A stretch of DNA of 20,089 nucleotides from Planctomycetota bacterium (GCA_021798635.1 JAJZGH010000064.1:1-20089), one strand, 5' to 3'. Counted from the stretch's first letter, positions 7,469 through 14,307 are shown. Translations and numbers: made by a program. Notes: a model not told the origin generated them from the letters alone.

Positions 7469-7506
7469 GTGGGTTATTGCGGGAATTGGGTCTGAACCTA
7501 CTGGGT

Positions 7507-8532
7507 TCAGCCCGCCTTTTTGTGGGTGTAATACGTGGGCATCGGGCTGCCAAGCTTTTTCCATTGGGCTATGACGGCTTCGGCCTTGCCGGCGCTATTA
7601 AGCACATGAAGTTTGCGCTGCACCATGGAGATAATGGCTTCGCGGGCCGGCCCCAGGTAATTGCGTGGATCAAATTCCGCCGGTTTGGTGGCAAACACTT
7701 CGCGAATCTTCGCGGTCATAGCGAGGCGTAAATCCGTGTCGATGTTCACTTTACACACGCCATATTTGCGTACCGCCATGGAGATCTGATCTTCCGGAAC
7801 GCCTTTGGCGTTGGGCATGGCACCGCCGTATTTGTTGACCAGATCAATAAATTCCTGCGGCACGCTGCTGCTGCCGTGCATAACCAGCGGAATGCCGGGG
7901 CAGGTTTTCATTATTTCTTCGATGCGATTAAACGCCAGCTTCGCTTCATGCTTGAATTTGAAAGCTCCGTGGCTGGTGCCGATGGCCACCGCCAGCGAAT
8001 CCAATCCGGTTCTCTTGCAAAAGTCGGCGGCCTGCTGTGGATCAGTGAGGAACTTTTCCACGTTCTTTTCATATTCATGGGCGTCCATGCCAACCACATC
8101 TTCTTCAATACCGCCCAGCATACCGAGTTCCGCCTCAACCACGACCCCGGCGGCGTGCGAAACTTTCACTGCTTCCGCGGTGAGTTTCACATTTTCCTCA
8201 TACGCATGGTGGCTGCCGTCAATCATCACGCTGGTGTAGCCGTCGCTGATGCAGGTTTTAATCAAATCAATGGTATCGCCATGGTCGCAATGGATGCACA
8301 CGGGCACTTCGGGGTGATCCTCCACCGCGGCATCGATGATATGCCTGAGGTAACGGATATTGGCATATTTGCGAGCACCCTTGGAAATCTGCAAGATGCA
8401 CGGACTTTTCTCTTTGGCGCAGGCTTCAATAATGGATTGCGCCAATTCCATATTGTTTACGTTGAACGCACCGACGGCAAAGCCGCCCTCATAAGCGAGA
8501 TCAAACATAGGTTTGGTGGACATCAATGGCAT
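7507..8532 (-). CDS. fba: class II fructose-bisphosphate aldolase
   Basis: 341 residues. ATG 8532 has AGGAG (8542-8546) 9 bases upstream. A zinc-dependent aldolase that cleaves fructose 1,6-bisphosphate to dihydroxyacetone phosphate and glyceraldehyde 3-phosphate (glycolysis and gluconeogenesis, cytoplasm). Seen: His81-Cys-Asp83-His84-Gly, with the catalytic Asp and a zinc-ligand His; DGSHHAYEENV at 105-115; Glu134 in VEAELG; zinc-ligand His188 in GTSHGAFK and His219 in VMHGSSSVP; and NIDTDLR at 263-269 for phosphate binding. Length and motifs fit the class IIB group; tagatose- or ketose-bisphosphate aldolases are close relatives, but the full set of sites favours Fba. Monocistronic, with its own promoter. 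Confidence 0.95.
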   Translation of the reverse strand: MPLMSTKPMFDLAYEGGFAVGAFNVNNMELAQSIIEACAKEKSPCILQISKGARKYANIRYLRHIIDAAVEDHPEVPVCIHCDHGDTIDLIKTCISDGYTSVMIDGSHHAYEENVKLTAEAVKVSHAAGVVVEAELGMLGGIEEDVVGMDAHEYEKNVEKFLTDPQQAADFCKRTGLDSLAVAIGTSHGAFKFKHEAKLAFNRIEEIMKTCPGIPLVMHGSSSVPQEFIDLVNKYGGAMPNAKGVPEDQISMAVRKYGVCKVNIDTDLRLAMTAKIREVFATKPAEFDPRNYLGPAREAIISMVQRKLHVLNSAGKAEAVIAQWKKLGSPMPTYYTHKKAG

Positions 8533-8590
8533 GGTTGATTACTCCTGTATGGGTTAAAACTACAAATCCAAAACACACTCCAAGCCCAAT

Positions 8591-8619
8591 ATTGTAGAGA
8601 AATCTGTTCACGCTGGCCA
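8591..8619 (-). promoter_or_regulatory. sigma70-like promoter of fba
   Basis: Minus strand: TGGCCA (8619-8614, 4/6), a 17-base spacer and TACAAT (8596-8591, 5/6). The start would be near 8584, about 50 bases before the ATG, a good distance for a housekeeping gene. Confidence 0.5.
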
Positions 8620-8893
8620 GTGCGAAACCAGTCGCGGGTTTTTTAGCGATGGATTGTGCGATTTTTTCTTTGCTTTTTCGGCGGGAACGTAGTACAAATA
8701 GCTTAGGTGCCTGTCCGGGTAATCGCCGGCTTGCGGATATACTGACAAGGCACCTAAGCAGTTCTGAATCGGGTGTTGTGGAGATTGGAAAAAGCGGAAG
8801 CCCCAGTTTGATCAGAATGCAGGGAACAAAGAGCCGGGCGACGCTTTGACTCGCCTGCCACCTTTCGGCCTGATCTGAAACAAGGAACCGGAT
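8620..8893. other. rest of the fba / zinc-ribbon intergenic region
   Basis: The divergent spacer 8533-8893 holds the fba promoter and the 59-base inverted repeat at 8701-8759. The small frame at 8649-8849 has no ribosome site, runs through the repeat and is not believed. No clear promoter for the zinc-ribbon gene was found. Confidence 0.5.
8701..8759. repeat. 59-base element with long terminal inverted repeats; sequence shared with 13845-13876
   Basis: The left arm GCTTAGGTGCCTGTC (8701-8715) is the inverse of the right arm GACAAGGCACCTAAGC (8744-8759), with one extra base in the right arm. The left arm and centre (8705-8736) match 13845-13876 at 28 of 32 positions in the same orientation. 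AGGTGCCTGTCC-type words are typical of REP/RAYT-linked palindromes in environmental genomes (recalled). Most likely a non-autonomous REP or MITE-like unit; no transposase is next to it. Confidence 0.6.
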
Positions 8894-9562
8894 ATGAAGC
8901 CTCCGGAGAAAAAACTGCCCATTGTGATGATGTGCCCGTCATGCGCGGGGGCACTGGATCATACGCATATCAAAAAGCCCTTTTTGCCATTTCTTTTTAA
9001 GCCCCCCAAAATCCGCTGTCCGCATTGCAGCCGCTTTAGTGAACATAAAGAAACCACCATCATGGCGGAGTCTTATCAGCATTGGCAGGAGCAGTTACGC
9101 CATCAGGTGGAGGCGTCGTTAAGTTATCTGCCGACCATGACGCGGGAAGAATGTTTTGCCGTGTTGAATCCGAAACATTTTGATGACAACATCCATCACG
9201 CCCATCACCTCGGAGATATGGAAAAATATATTATACAGGTGTTTAAACCAGTCTTGCGCGACCGGGCGCTGGGCCATCAGGACTGCGAACTATTGCTGAC
9301 GCCCTTTCAACACCACGGTGTCGCGAAAGCTCTGAACATTTATGGGCACTGCGGCCACGAACACAACACCGAGGCTTGGACCTTATTGATCACCCGGTTG
9401 GGAAATAAGGAATTTTTAACCTGCTTGACCGCCAGCAGCCCGACCGCTGATATCAGCTCCGTTTTGGATACCCAAGGCACGGTTTCAATTTGGGCTACCT
9501 CGCGCGTAGCAGCCCCACCCGCCCCGCCGCACGAACACAACGGAAGTTCCGCGCGACGGTAG
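8894..9562 (+). CDS. unrecognised zinc-ribbon, histidine-rich protein
   Basis: 222 residues. ATG 8894 has AAGGA (8882-8886) 7 bases upstream. Not recognised as a known family. The N-terminus has CPSC (Cys14, Cys17) and CPHC (Cys42, Cys45), 24 residues apart, as in a rubredoxin-like zinc ribbon. The middle part is helical, with many histidines: NIHHAHHLGD (99-108), QHHG (139-142) and GHCGHEHN (151-158). The segment AWTLLITRLG followed by FLTCLTAS looks like the core beta strands of a small alpha/beta domain. The last 20 residues are low-complexity (Pro, Ala) and end SSARR. No signal peptide, so cytoplasmic. The histidines could bind a second metal, but no catalytic signature is clear. Monocistronic. 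Confidence 0.75.
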   Translation: MKPPEKKLPIVMMCPSCAGALDHTHIKKPFLPFLFKPPKIRCPHCSRFSEHKETTIMAESYQHWQEQLRHQVEASLSYLPTMTREECFAVLNPKHFDDNIHHAHHLGDMEKYIIQVFKPVLRDRALGHQDCELLLTPFQHHGVAKALNIYGHCGHEHNTEAWTLLITRLGNKEFLTCLTASSPTADISSVLDTQGTVSIWATSRVAAPPAPPHEHNGSSARR

Positions 9563-9923
9563 CGGCGTGCCAGGAAATGCCGAGGCACCATTGTCACGAG
9601 CTTGAACCGCCGTTACGAATCGTTGTAGTTATGCTATCAGTTCATCGTTGATCGTTGCCATATCGATCCGCGATCCGTGAAAATTGTCTGCACCGCCGCA
9701 GCGCTCCAAAACTCTAAGCGGTGCCTCGCACCGCGCCTCATTAAGGCCACTGCAGGTGGCCGCCTCATTACTCATTGTTCATTGAGCGCTGCGCCGCCAA
9801 CCACATGATGTGTCGATCCATGATCAGCGTTCCTTGATCAGTGGAAAGGGCTCTTAAATTCTCAATGCTAAATGCTCGCCTCCTCGGGAGGGGCAAACGT
9901 CTGGGCCATCAAGGAGCCTGCGG
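9563..9923. other. 361-base convergent intergenic region, no gene
   Basis: No credible coding frame. It contains small symmetries: GGCCAC-TGCAG-GTGGCC near 9747-9763 inside a doubled GCCTCATTA word, TGATCA at about 9820 and 9835, and CCTCC-TCG-GGAGG near 9880-9892, which on the minus strand could end the glycosyltransferase transcript but has only a poor T tract. None is convincing as a defined element. Confidence 0.5.
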
Positions 9924-11792
9924 TTACTGTATTATGTCGCCGTTATTATCTGGTGCCGTGAAAGCCTGCGCGCCGGAGCGCGGATGCTTTTCACGTGATA
10001 ATACCAGCAGCGTTCTCTGGCCACGCAGCAGCAGGTTCCTCCGCATCAACTGTAAACGCCGGGCCAGGCGCGGATTGGCTAACTGATTGCCTCCCATCCA
10101 TTGTGTGGTGTTCCATGCGGGCATGGCAAGGGGATTAATGACCGCGATTTTGCGGATATGCACCCCCGGTTCATGGGGCACCAGCGGCCAGATCTGATTG
10201 GTGGGAATCAGGAATGCCACTTTCCGGTGCTTTTTCCAGGCCTGTCGCATGAGCCGCAATTCTATGTCGTGAATTTGCGCCAGCGGTTTGACCTGCCAGC
10301 GGCCGGCGGCGGTTTTACGCCCCAGCAGATGGACGTAGAGGTCCGCCCGCGCCTGCTGGAAGGGAATGGGGCCGGAGTGATCCGTCACGTGGTTAAACTG
10401 CGCAAACGCCTGCGGTGAAAAAATTGATGCGGAATAAAGCCGGTATCCACCAATACTATTGAGATAATTACACATCTGCTCATCGGCAAATACCACGCTG
10501 CCCGGTTTCAGGCTTTCCCGCAGTTGCTGCCGGGCGGCAATGAGTTGGAGCTTCACATTTTTTGCATTCAACAATTGCGGGTTGATGGTGTAGGCACTGT
10601 ATCCAACACTGACCATGGTAAGCAAACCCACAATCAGCGCGCGGGCCATGGCGTTCGGGCCCGCCGCACGGGCCAGCAGCCATAACGCCACCATAATTAG
10701 GGCCGGGAATATATCCAGAAAAAATCGCAAATACCCGGTCGTAAAATCATTGGCCGGTGCCCAGTAATAAAACAGGTAAACCGTGGCACTGGGAACCACC
10801 CATAGCGCAATAGCCAGTGCCAGCTTGCGACTGGTCCAGAATAATCGAATCAGCCCAGCCAGCACCAGGGGAAAAAGCAGAAATAGTCCAAGATTTTCCA
10901 TCTGTTCCAGCGCGGTTTGCCAGTTGCCCTGGCGCGGCGGCATGCCTGCGGGGTTGCCGATGAAATAGCGCCAGGCAAAGCCGGTTTGCTCTTTACAGAA
11001 CCAGTAACCTGTGCGCCAAGGTGCGCCAAAAGACGCCCAGTTAATCAGTGCCAGAATTGCCACCGGTACGGCAAACGCCAGGAGCACCATCAGCCCCTGC
11101 CGCCACGAACGTCGGTGGTCTTTCACCGCCATGGCTACCACTGCCAGCAACGGCAGGCACCAGAGAAATTCGGTATATCGAATACTGCAACAGAACCCCA
11201 GAGCCGCGCCGGCAATAATCCCGCGACAGGTCCCGCCTTTGCGCCACCAGCTTAAAAGCGCCCAGAATCCTAACACCGTAAAGCCCAGGGCCGCACCATG
11301 GGAATTGGCATCATCGGCATACGTCAATGTAACGGGATTTAACCCCAGCCAAATCACACCGATCAAAGCCATGAACGGATCCAGCAGTGATCGGAAAAGG
11401 AAATAGGCGAAAAATAGTGCCATAACCGTGCAAATCGGATCCACAAGGTACATGGCCGACGGGCGATACAGGATGCGGGCAATCGCGCCCAGAAAACCCA
11501 CGCCAGGCGGATATTTGGCAAAAATTTTACCATCCGGCGTAAGCACCATCATGCGGCCGGCAAATTGCAGAGGATTGTGCGGCCGAAAATAGAGCCGCCC
11601 GTGCTGGCTTAAAAGTCGGGCCGTAACCATGTAACCATTCTGATCCACGCCCGGGTGGGCAGGCTCATAAAAGCTCTGCAGCATCAGGGCGTATAGGACC
11701 AGAAAAACCGTCAGGAGCAACCCGGCAACAAATGATCGGCTTTCCGGCGGCGATCCCCCGGGAAAAGCTGCATCCTGGTTGCATTCCAGCAT
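9924..11792 (-). CDS. multi-pass GT-C-like membrane glycosyltransferase (PMT/ArnT-type)
   Basis: 622 residues from ATG 11792. About ten or more hydrophobic helices fill residues 20-440, followed by a soluble domain of about 180 residues. The first loop after helix 1 reads HPGVDQNGYMVTARLL, with an acidic residue (Asp50) where GT-C enzymes carry their catalytic Asp, then AKYPPGVGFLGA, typical of dolichyl/undecaprenyl-phosphate-sugar transferases. The likely role is moving a sugar from a polyprenyl carrier to a protein or lipid outside the membrane; donor and acceptor are unknown. The frame extends to 11945 (GTG) and 11936 (ATG), but the extra N-terminus lacks family character, and ATG 11936 has AAGG directly against it with no spacing. 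ATG 11792 also lacks a clear ribosome site, so the start is uncertain. Transcribed from the minus-strand promoter at 11963-11991. Confidence 0.78.
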   Translation of the reverse strand: MLECNQDAAFPGGSPPESRSFVAGLLLTVFLVLYALMLQSFYEPAHPGVDQNGYMVTARLLSQHGRLYFRPHNPLQFAGRMMVLTPDGKIFAKYPPGVGFLGAIARILYRPSAMYLVDPICTVMALFFAYFLFRSLLDPFMALIGVIWLGLNPVTLTYADDANSHGAALGFTVLGFWALLSWWRKGGTCRGIIAGAALGFCCSIRYTEFLWCLPLLAVVAMAVKDHRRSWRQGLMVLLAFAVPVAILALINWASFGAPWRTGYWFCKEQTGFAWRYFIGNPAGMPPRQGNWQTALEQMENLGLFLLFPLVLAGLIRLFWTSRKLALAIALWVVPSATVYLFYYWAPANDFTTGYLRFFLDIFPALIMVALWLLARAAGPNAMARALIVGLLTMVSVGYSAYTINPQLLNAKNVKLQLIAARQQLRESLKPGSVVFADEQMCNYLNSIGGYRLYSASIFSPQAFAQFNHVTDHSGPIPFQQARADLYVHLLGRKTAAGRWQVKPLAQIHDIELRLMRQAWKKHRKVAFLIPTNQIWPLVPHEPGVHIRKIAVINPLAMPAWNTTQWMGGNQLANPRLARRLQLMRRNLLLRGQRTLLVLSREKHPRSGAQAFTAPDNNGDIIQ

Positions 11793-11938
11793 GTGATTAT
11801 TGTTAGCCGGTGCAGCAGTCAACGTCTGAACTCCATGGATGATGGACACACTGTTTGTATAACGCAGGACAGTACCGAAGGTTGCAATATAAAAGCCCTG
11901 CGTTTTATGATTGGGAAGCGCTACGGAGAATCGCATCC

Positions 11939-11967
11939 TTGACACAAAGTGATCTATAAGTTACTAT
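11939..11967 (+). promoter_or_regulatory. promoter of the toxin-antitoxin operon
   Basis: TTGACA (11939-11944, 6/6), a 17-base spacer and TACTAT (11962-11967, 4/6). The start would be near 11974, about 19 bases before the toxin ATG at 11993. Its -10 box coincides with that of the opposing promoter. Confidence 0.55.
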
Positions 11968-11991
11968 GGAACAAAGTATGAGGTTTGTCAA
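11963..11991 (-). promoter_or_regulatory. opposing promoter for the glycosyltransferase gene
   Basis: Minus strand: TTGACA (11991-11986, 6/6), a 17-base spacer and CATAGT (11968-11963, 4/6). The start would be near 11956. RNA polymerase could not occupy this promoter and the plus-strand one at the same time. Confidence 0.5.
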
Positions 11992-11992
11992 T

Positions 11993-12305
11993 ATGTCTCA
12001 GCGAACGGAAAAATGTCTTCCAGTCATGGCTTGATGCGCTGAAAGACCCGCATACCGAGGCCCGCATCGCAGCAAGGTTAGACCGCCTCGTTGCCGGCAA
12101 CTTTGGCGATTGTAAACCGGTTGGTCAGGGGATAAGCGAACTGCGAATTAATGTGGGGCCAGGATATCGTGTCTATTATGCGGCGATAGGTAGAACCTGT
12201 GTATTACTCTTGTGTGCGGGGGATAAGCGACGGCAAGCAGTTGATATCGCTGCCGCAATTAATTACCTGAACGACTACCGAAAAAGGAGTAACAAACGTG
12301 AATAG
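11993..12305 (+). CDS. HigB/RelE-like (Gp49-type) toxin with an apparent one-base frameshift near its start
   Basis: The family sequence FQSWLDALKDPHTEARIAAR, GNFGDCKPVGQG, SELRINVGPGYRVYYA and LLLCAGDK is clear; it marks the small ribosome-dependent RNase/RelE-fold toxin group that precedes HigA-like antitoxins. That frame runs back only to a TTG at 11985. However, the well-placed ATG at 11993 (GAGG at 11980-11983, 9 bases away) reads MSQRTEK, the usual N-terminal RTE strand, in another frame. Removing one base within AAAAAT (12009-12014) joins the two into MSQRTE(K/N)VFQSW. So either the toxin has been inactivated by a one-base insertion, the TTG start is used, or the base is an error. It overlaps the antitoxin by 8 bases. 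About 103 residues when repaired. Confidence 0.75.
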
Positions 12306-12693
12306 CAAAGCAAGCGTTTCTCATGACGATGTGATGAGAAAGAAACTTCAGACCAATTCGAGATTTGCAGCCGAATATATGCGCGCTTCCTTTGAGGATA
12401 CCGATGACCCCAAGGCGCTCCTGGTTGCATTGCGGCGAATCACTGAGGCGCGGGGCGGCTTTGTTAAGATCGCCAAAGCGTCCGGAATCGAACGGGAGAG
12501 CCTTCATCGTGCCCTCGGCCCGCGCGGAAACCCACGACTTTCAACTCTGGTTGCGGTAACAAAAGCGGTCGGGCTGAAGCTTACCGTTGAATTGCCCAAT
12601 ACGACAGCAATTCGGAAGTTGCCGCCCGCAAGCCGCAGGCGTACGATCCGCGCCACGCCCAGGCCGCCAAAACGCGAGCCGGAAGTCGCCTGA
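12298..12693 (+). CDS. HigA-like helix-turn-helix antitoxin
   Basis: 131 residues, GTG start at 12298 with AGGAG (12285-12289) 8 bases upstream, overlapping the toxin stop. The N-terminal part ends in a strand and helix ahead of DPKALLVALRRITEARGG. Residues 55-90 hold the HTH: FVKIAKASGIERESLHRAL, then GNPRLSTLVAVTKAVGLKL. This is the layout of the 'putative addiction module antidote' HTH family that pairs with Gp49/HigB-like toxins. It should neutralise the toxin and repress the shared promoter just upstream. The C-terminal 30 residues are basic and Pro/Arg-rich (RRRTIRATPRPPKREPE), longer than usual, and may be disordered or bind DNA. Intact, in contrast to the toxin. Confidence 0.88.
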   Translation: MNSKASVSHDDVMRKKLQTNSRFAAEYMRASFEDTDDPKALLVALRRITEARGGFVKIAKASGIERESLHRALGPRGNPRLSTLVAVTKAVGLKLTVELPNTTAIRKLPPASRRRTIRATPRPPKREPEVA

Positions 12694-12748
12694 ATCGGCA
12701 TCGCTTCCATTATTAGAGGCGTGGCACTATGGCCGACCAGTACAGACG

Positions 12749-12806
12749 CGGATAGATATTTTCATCTTGCATTCCCGAGGGCAGAAGGTTATCATCTGTC
12801 TATCCG
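12749..12806 (+). promoter_or_regulatory. long-range hairpin in the metF leader
   Basis: CGGATAGA (12749-12756) pairs perfectly with TCTATCCG (12799-12806), enclosing 42 bases that include a small CCCGAGGG core. The closing strand ends just before the metF ribosome site (AGGA at 12813-12816). It does not match the S-box or SAH riboswitch consensus that I know. It could be a regulatory leader or a chance stem. Confidence 0.35.
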
Positions 12807-12825
12807 GATGAAAGGATGGATACGA

Positions 12826-13740
12826 ATGCACATTGCTGATATTCTAGCCCGTGACACGACCACGTTTTCGTTCGAGTTCTTCCCGCCCAAAAGTGATGCG
12901 GCGGCGCAGACGCTTTTTGAGCACATCACCCGCCTGGAATCGCTGAAGCCTTCGTTTGTGTCCGTCACCTACGGTGCCGGCGGCTCCACACGCGACCGCA
13001 CCCACGCGCTGGTTATGCGGATAAAGCAGGAGACATCCTTGGATCCGGTACCGCATTTAACATGCGTGTGCCACAAACAGGCGGATATCAGCACGATTCT
13101 TCAGCGCTATGCCGCGGCGGGGGTAAGCAATATTCTCGCCTTGGGCGGTGATGCTCCGCGCGATGTGCTTAATTATGATAGCGCGGCCGATGATTTTCAC
13201 CACGCGGTAGATCTGGTGGCCTTTATCAAAGCATTTAACCAAAGCGGGACGCACGGCGATAAGCGGGGGCTGGGCATTGGCGTAGCGGGCTTTCCGGAAG
13301 GCCATCCGACAACCCCCAACCGCCTGCAGGAAATGGATTATCTGAAAGCCAAAGTGGACGCCGGGGCGGATTATATTGTCACCCAATTATTCTTTGACAA
13401 CCATGATTTTTTTGATTTCCGGGAACGCTGTGAACTGGCGGGCATTCGCATTCCGATTATCGCGGGCATTATGCCGATCACCAGCTTGAACTCCATGAAA
13501 CGCATGGCGGAAACCGCGTTAGGCGCCCATTACCCCGCCAAGCTGATCCGATCCGTCAATCGCTGTAATGGCGATCCCGATGCGGTACGTCGTGTGGGGA
13601 TATTATGGGCAACCGAGCAATGCCGCGGACTGCTGGATCAGCAGGTACGGGGAATCCATTTTTACACCCTCAATAATTCCGAAGCCACACTGGAAATCTA
13701 CCGCAACCTCGGAGCACGCGACAGCACCAATCTACGGTAG
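12826..13740 (+). CDS. metF: 5,10-methylenetetrahydrofolate reductase
   Basis: 304 residues (E. coli MetF has 296). A FAD enzyme of TIM-barrel fold that reduces 5,10-methylene-THF to 5-methyl-THF for methionine synthesis, in the cytoplasm. The frame is open from 12721, but ATG 12826 is chosen: AGGA at 12813-12816 is 9 bases away and the protein begins just ahead of FSFEFFPPK, as family members do. Seen: Glu17 in the FSFEFFPP motif (the catalytic Glu), SVTYGAGGSTRDRT (46-59), LALGGDAPRD (104-113) with Asp109 for folate binding, GVAGFPEGHP (152-161) and TQLFFD (186-191). No other methionine gene is adjacent. A structured leader precedes it. Confidence 0.95.
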   Translation: MHIADILARDTTTFSFEFFPPKSDAAAQTLFEHITRLESLKPSFVSVTYGAGGSTRDRTHALVMRIKQETSLDPVPHLTCVCHKQADISTILQRYAAAGVSNILALGGDAPRDVLNYDSAADDFHHAVDLVAFIKAFNQSGTHGDKRGLGIGVAGFPEGHPTTPNRLQEMDYLKAKVDAGADYIVTQLFFDNHDFFDFRERCELAGIRIPIIAGIMPITSLNSMKRMAETALGAHYPAKLIRSVNRCNGDPDAVRRVGILWATEQCRGLLDQQVRGIHFYTLNNSEATLEIYRNLGARDSTNLR

Positions 13741-13844
13741 CCCCCGTCTGGCAGGAGAAATGCATGGGCTAAAAGGTCAGAAAACATGAGAAGACGCAGA
13801 TCGCGCAAGCGACCTATGGCGGAGCGCGGAATCGGGCTACGGCC

Positions 13845-13876
13845 AGGAGCCTCTCCGAGTAATCGCCGGGTTGCGG
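13845..13876. repeat. second copy of the 8705-8736 repeat
   Basis: It matches 8705-8736 at 28 of 32 bases, including the unbroken GTAATCGCCGG core, same strand. The inverted right arm seen at 8744-8759 is absent here, so this copy is partial or diverged. Confidence 0.55.
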
Positions 13877-13889
13877 CGGCTTGATTTTT
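13864..13889 (+). terminator. possible metF terminator inside the repeat
   Basis: CGCCG (13864-13868) pairs with CGGCG (13874-13878) across GGTTG, followed by CTTGATTTTT. The stem is short and GC-only and there are six bases before the T run. It lies about 125 bases after the metF stop. Confidence 0.3.
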
Positions 13890-13912
13890 GGCTTCCTGCG
13901 GCGTCGTCGCAT

Positions 13913-13985
13913 AGAGCACCGTGGTGATAACCCGGTGGTTGCTTCGCGGCATTGGATCAACCACCGGATTATCATCCGGTGCTCT
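13913..13985. repeat. 73-base imperfect palindrome with tRNA-Ile-like arms
   Basis: The left arm 13913-13941 (AGAGCACCG then TGATAACCCGGTGGTTG) and the right arm 13958-13985 are inverse copies with two mismatches and one extra base, around a 16-base loop. Each arm read outward-in looks like the AGAGCA plus anticodon stem-loop of a tRNA-Ile(GAT): the plus arm has loop GTGATAA closed by CCGTG/CCCGG, and the minus arm CCGGA-TGATAA-TCCGG with a loop one base short. No acceptor, D or T arms are present, so these are not tRNA genes. Possibly a MITE-like or tRNA-derived element. Confidence 0.55.
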
Positions 13986-14094
13986 GCAAGTTTCCGCGAC
14001 GATGGCGTACCTGACGCGGATGGTACTGCGAGGAGCCGCCCCGCAGGCGAAAAAACAGAGCAGACGATCCGCACCTGTTGGCGGAACGAAAACA

Positions 14095-14307
14095 TTCCGA
14101 GGGGTGGGGATCGAACCCAGTGAAAAAGCGCATATTTTCCTCGAAAAACAGCAAATTCCGGCGGTCGCGCAACCAAATGCGCAACCAAGCTTTGTGCCGG
14201 ATTCGGATTTGTCGGCGATAATCGAAAATTGGAATTTTCTGGGGACCTCAATAAAGTTGGCAATAATGGCATTAGTCCGGACTTCATTGGAGCGGGAGGT
14301 AAAATAA
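14095..14307 (+). pseudogene. C-terminal fragment of an integrase-associated reading frame
   Basis: In frame from TTC at 14095: FRGVGIEPSEKAH, then VPDSDLSAIIENW, then SIKLAIMALVRTS, ending at TAA 14305-14307. The pattern 'G(F/I)EP' followed by (S/P)DLxxxxxxWxxLxxxIKxxIxAMV is one I recognise from short frames at the 3' ends of integrase genes and their attachment sites in environmental genomes (recalled, not searched). No integrase catalytic residues (RHRY) are seen upstream; the frame 13921-14094 before it runs through the palindrome and is not coding-like. A remnant of an excised or decayed element. Confidence 0.35.
14104..14122 (-). other. tRNA T-arm-like sequence, possible attachment-site remnant
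   Basis: Minus strand CACTGGGTTCGATCCCCAC: a TTCGATC loop closed by CTGGG/CCCAC (4 of 5 pairs). The rest of a tRNA is missing in both directions. In its plus-strand reading it encodes the GIEP of the fragment above, as expected where an integrase frame runs across an attachment site in a tRNA gene. Confidence 0.35.

Larger units (their letters stand above)
7000..7506. other. 507-base convergent intergenic region with repeats, no gene
   Basis: The region lies between the 3' ends of the L,D-transpeptidase and fba. No reading frame has a plausible start, ribosome site or recognisable protein; the long minus-strand frame over 6831-7454 runs into the transpeptidase gene and is a shadow. It contains the REP-like stretch, the perfect palindrome and the hairpin listed separately. 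Confidence 0.6.
13741..14094. other. post-metF region made of repeats, no intact gene
   Basis: No frame with a believable start or family match. It contains the second copy of the 8701 repeat, a candidate metF terminator, a 73-base palindrome with tRNA-like arms and a small CGGAA/TTCCG hairpin (about 14082-14099). The following 14308-14527 likewise shows no gene, only a short symmetry (GCGAAAACA with TGTTTTGC, about 14373-14396). Confidence 0.55.

Noticed and set aside
12749..12806. S-box (SAM-I) or SAH riboswitch ahead of metF
   Set aside because: The conserved core words of those classes are absent; only a generic long-range stem can be supported.
13913..13985. A tRNA-Ile gene or an integron attC site
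   Set aside because: No acceptor, D or T arms fit a tRNA on either strand, and the RYYYAAC/GTTRRRY core sites of attC are not seen at the ends.
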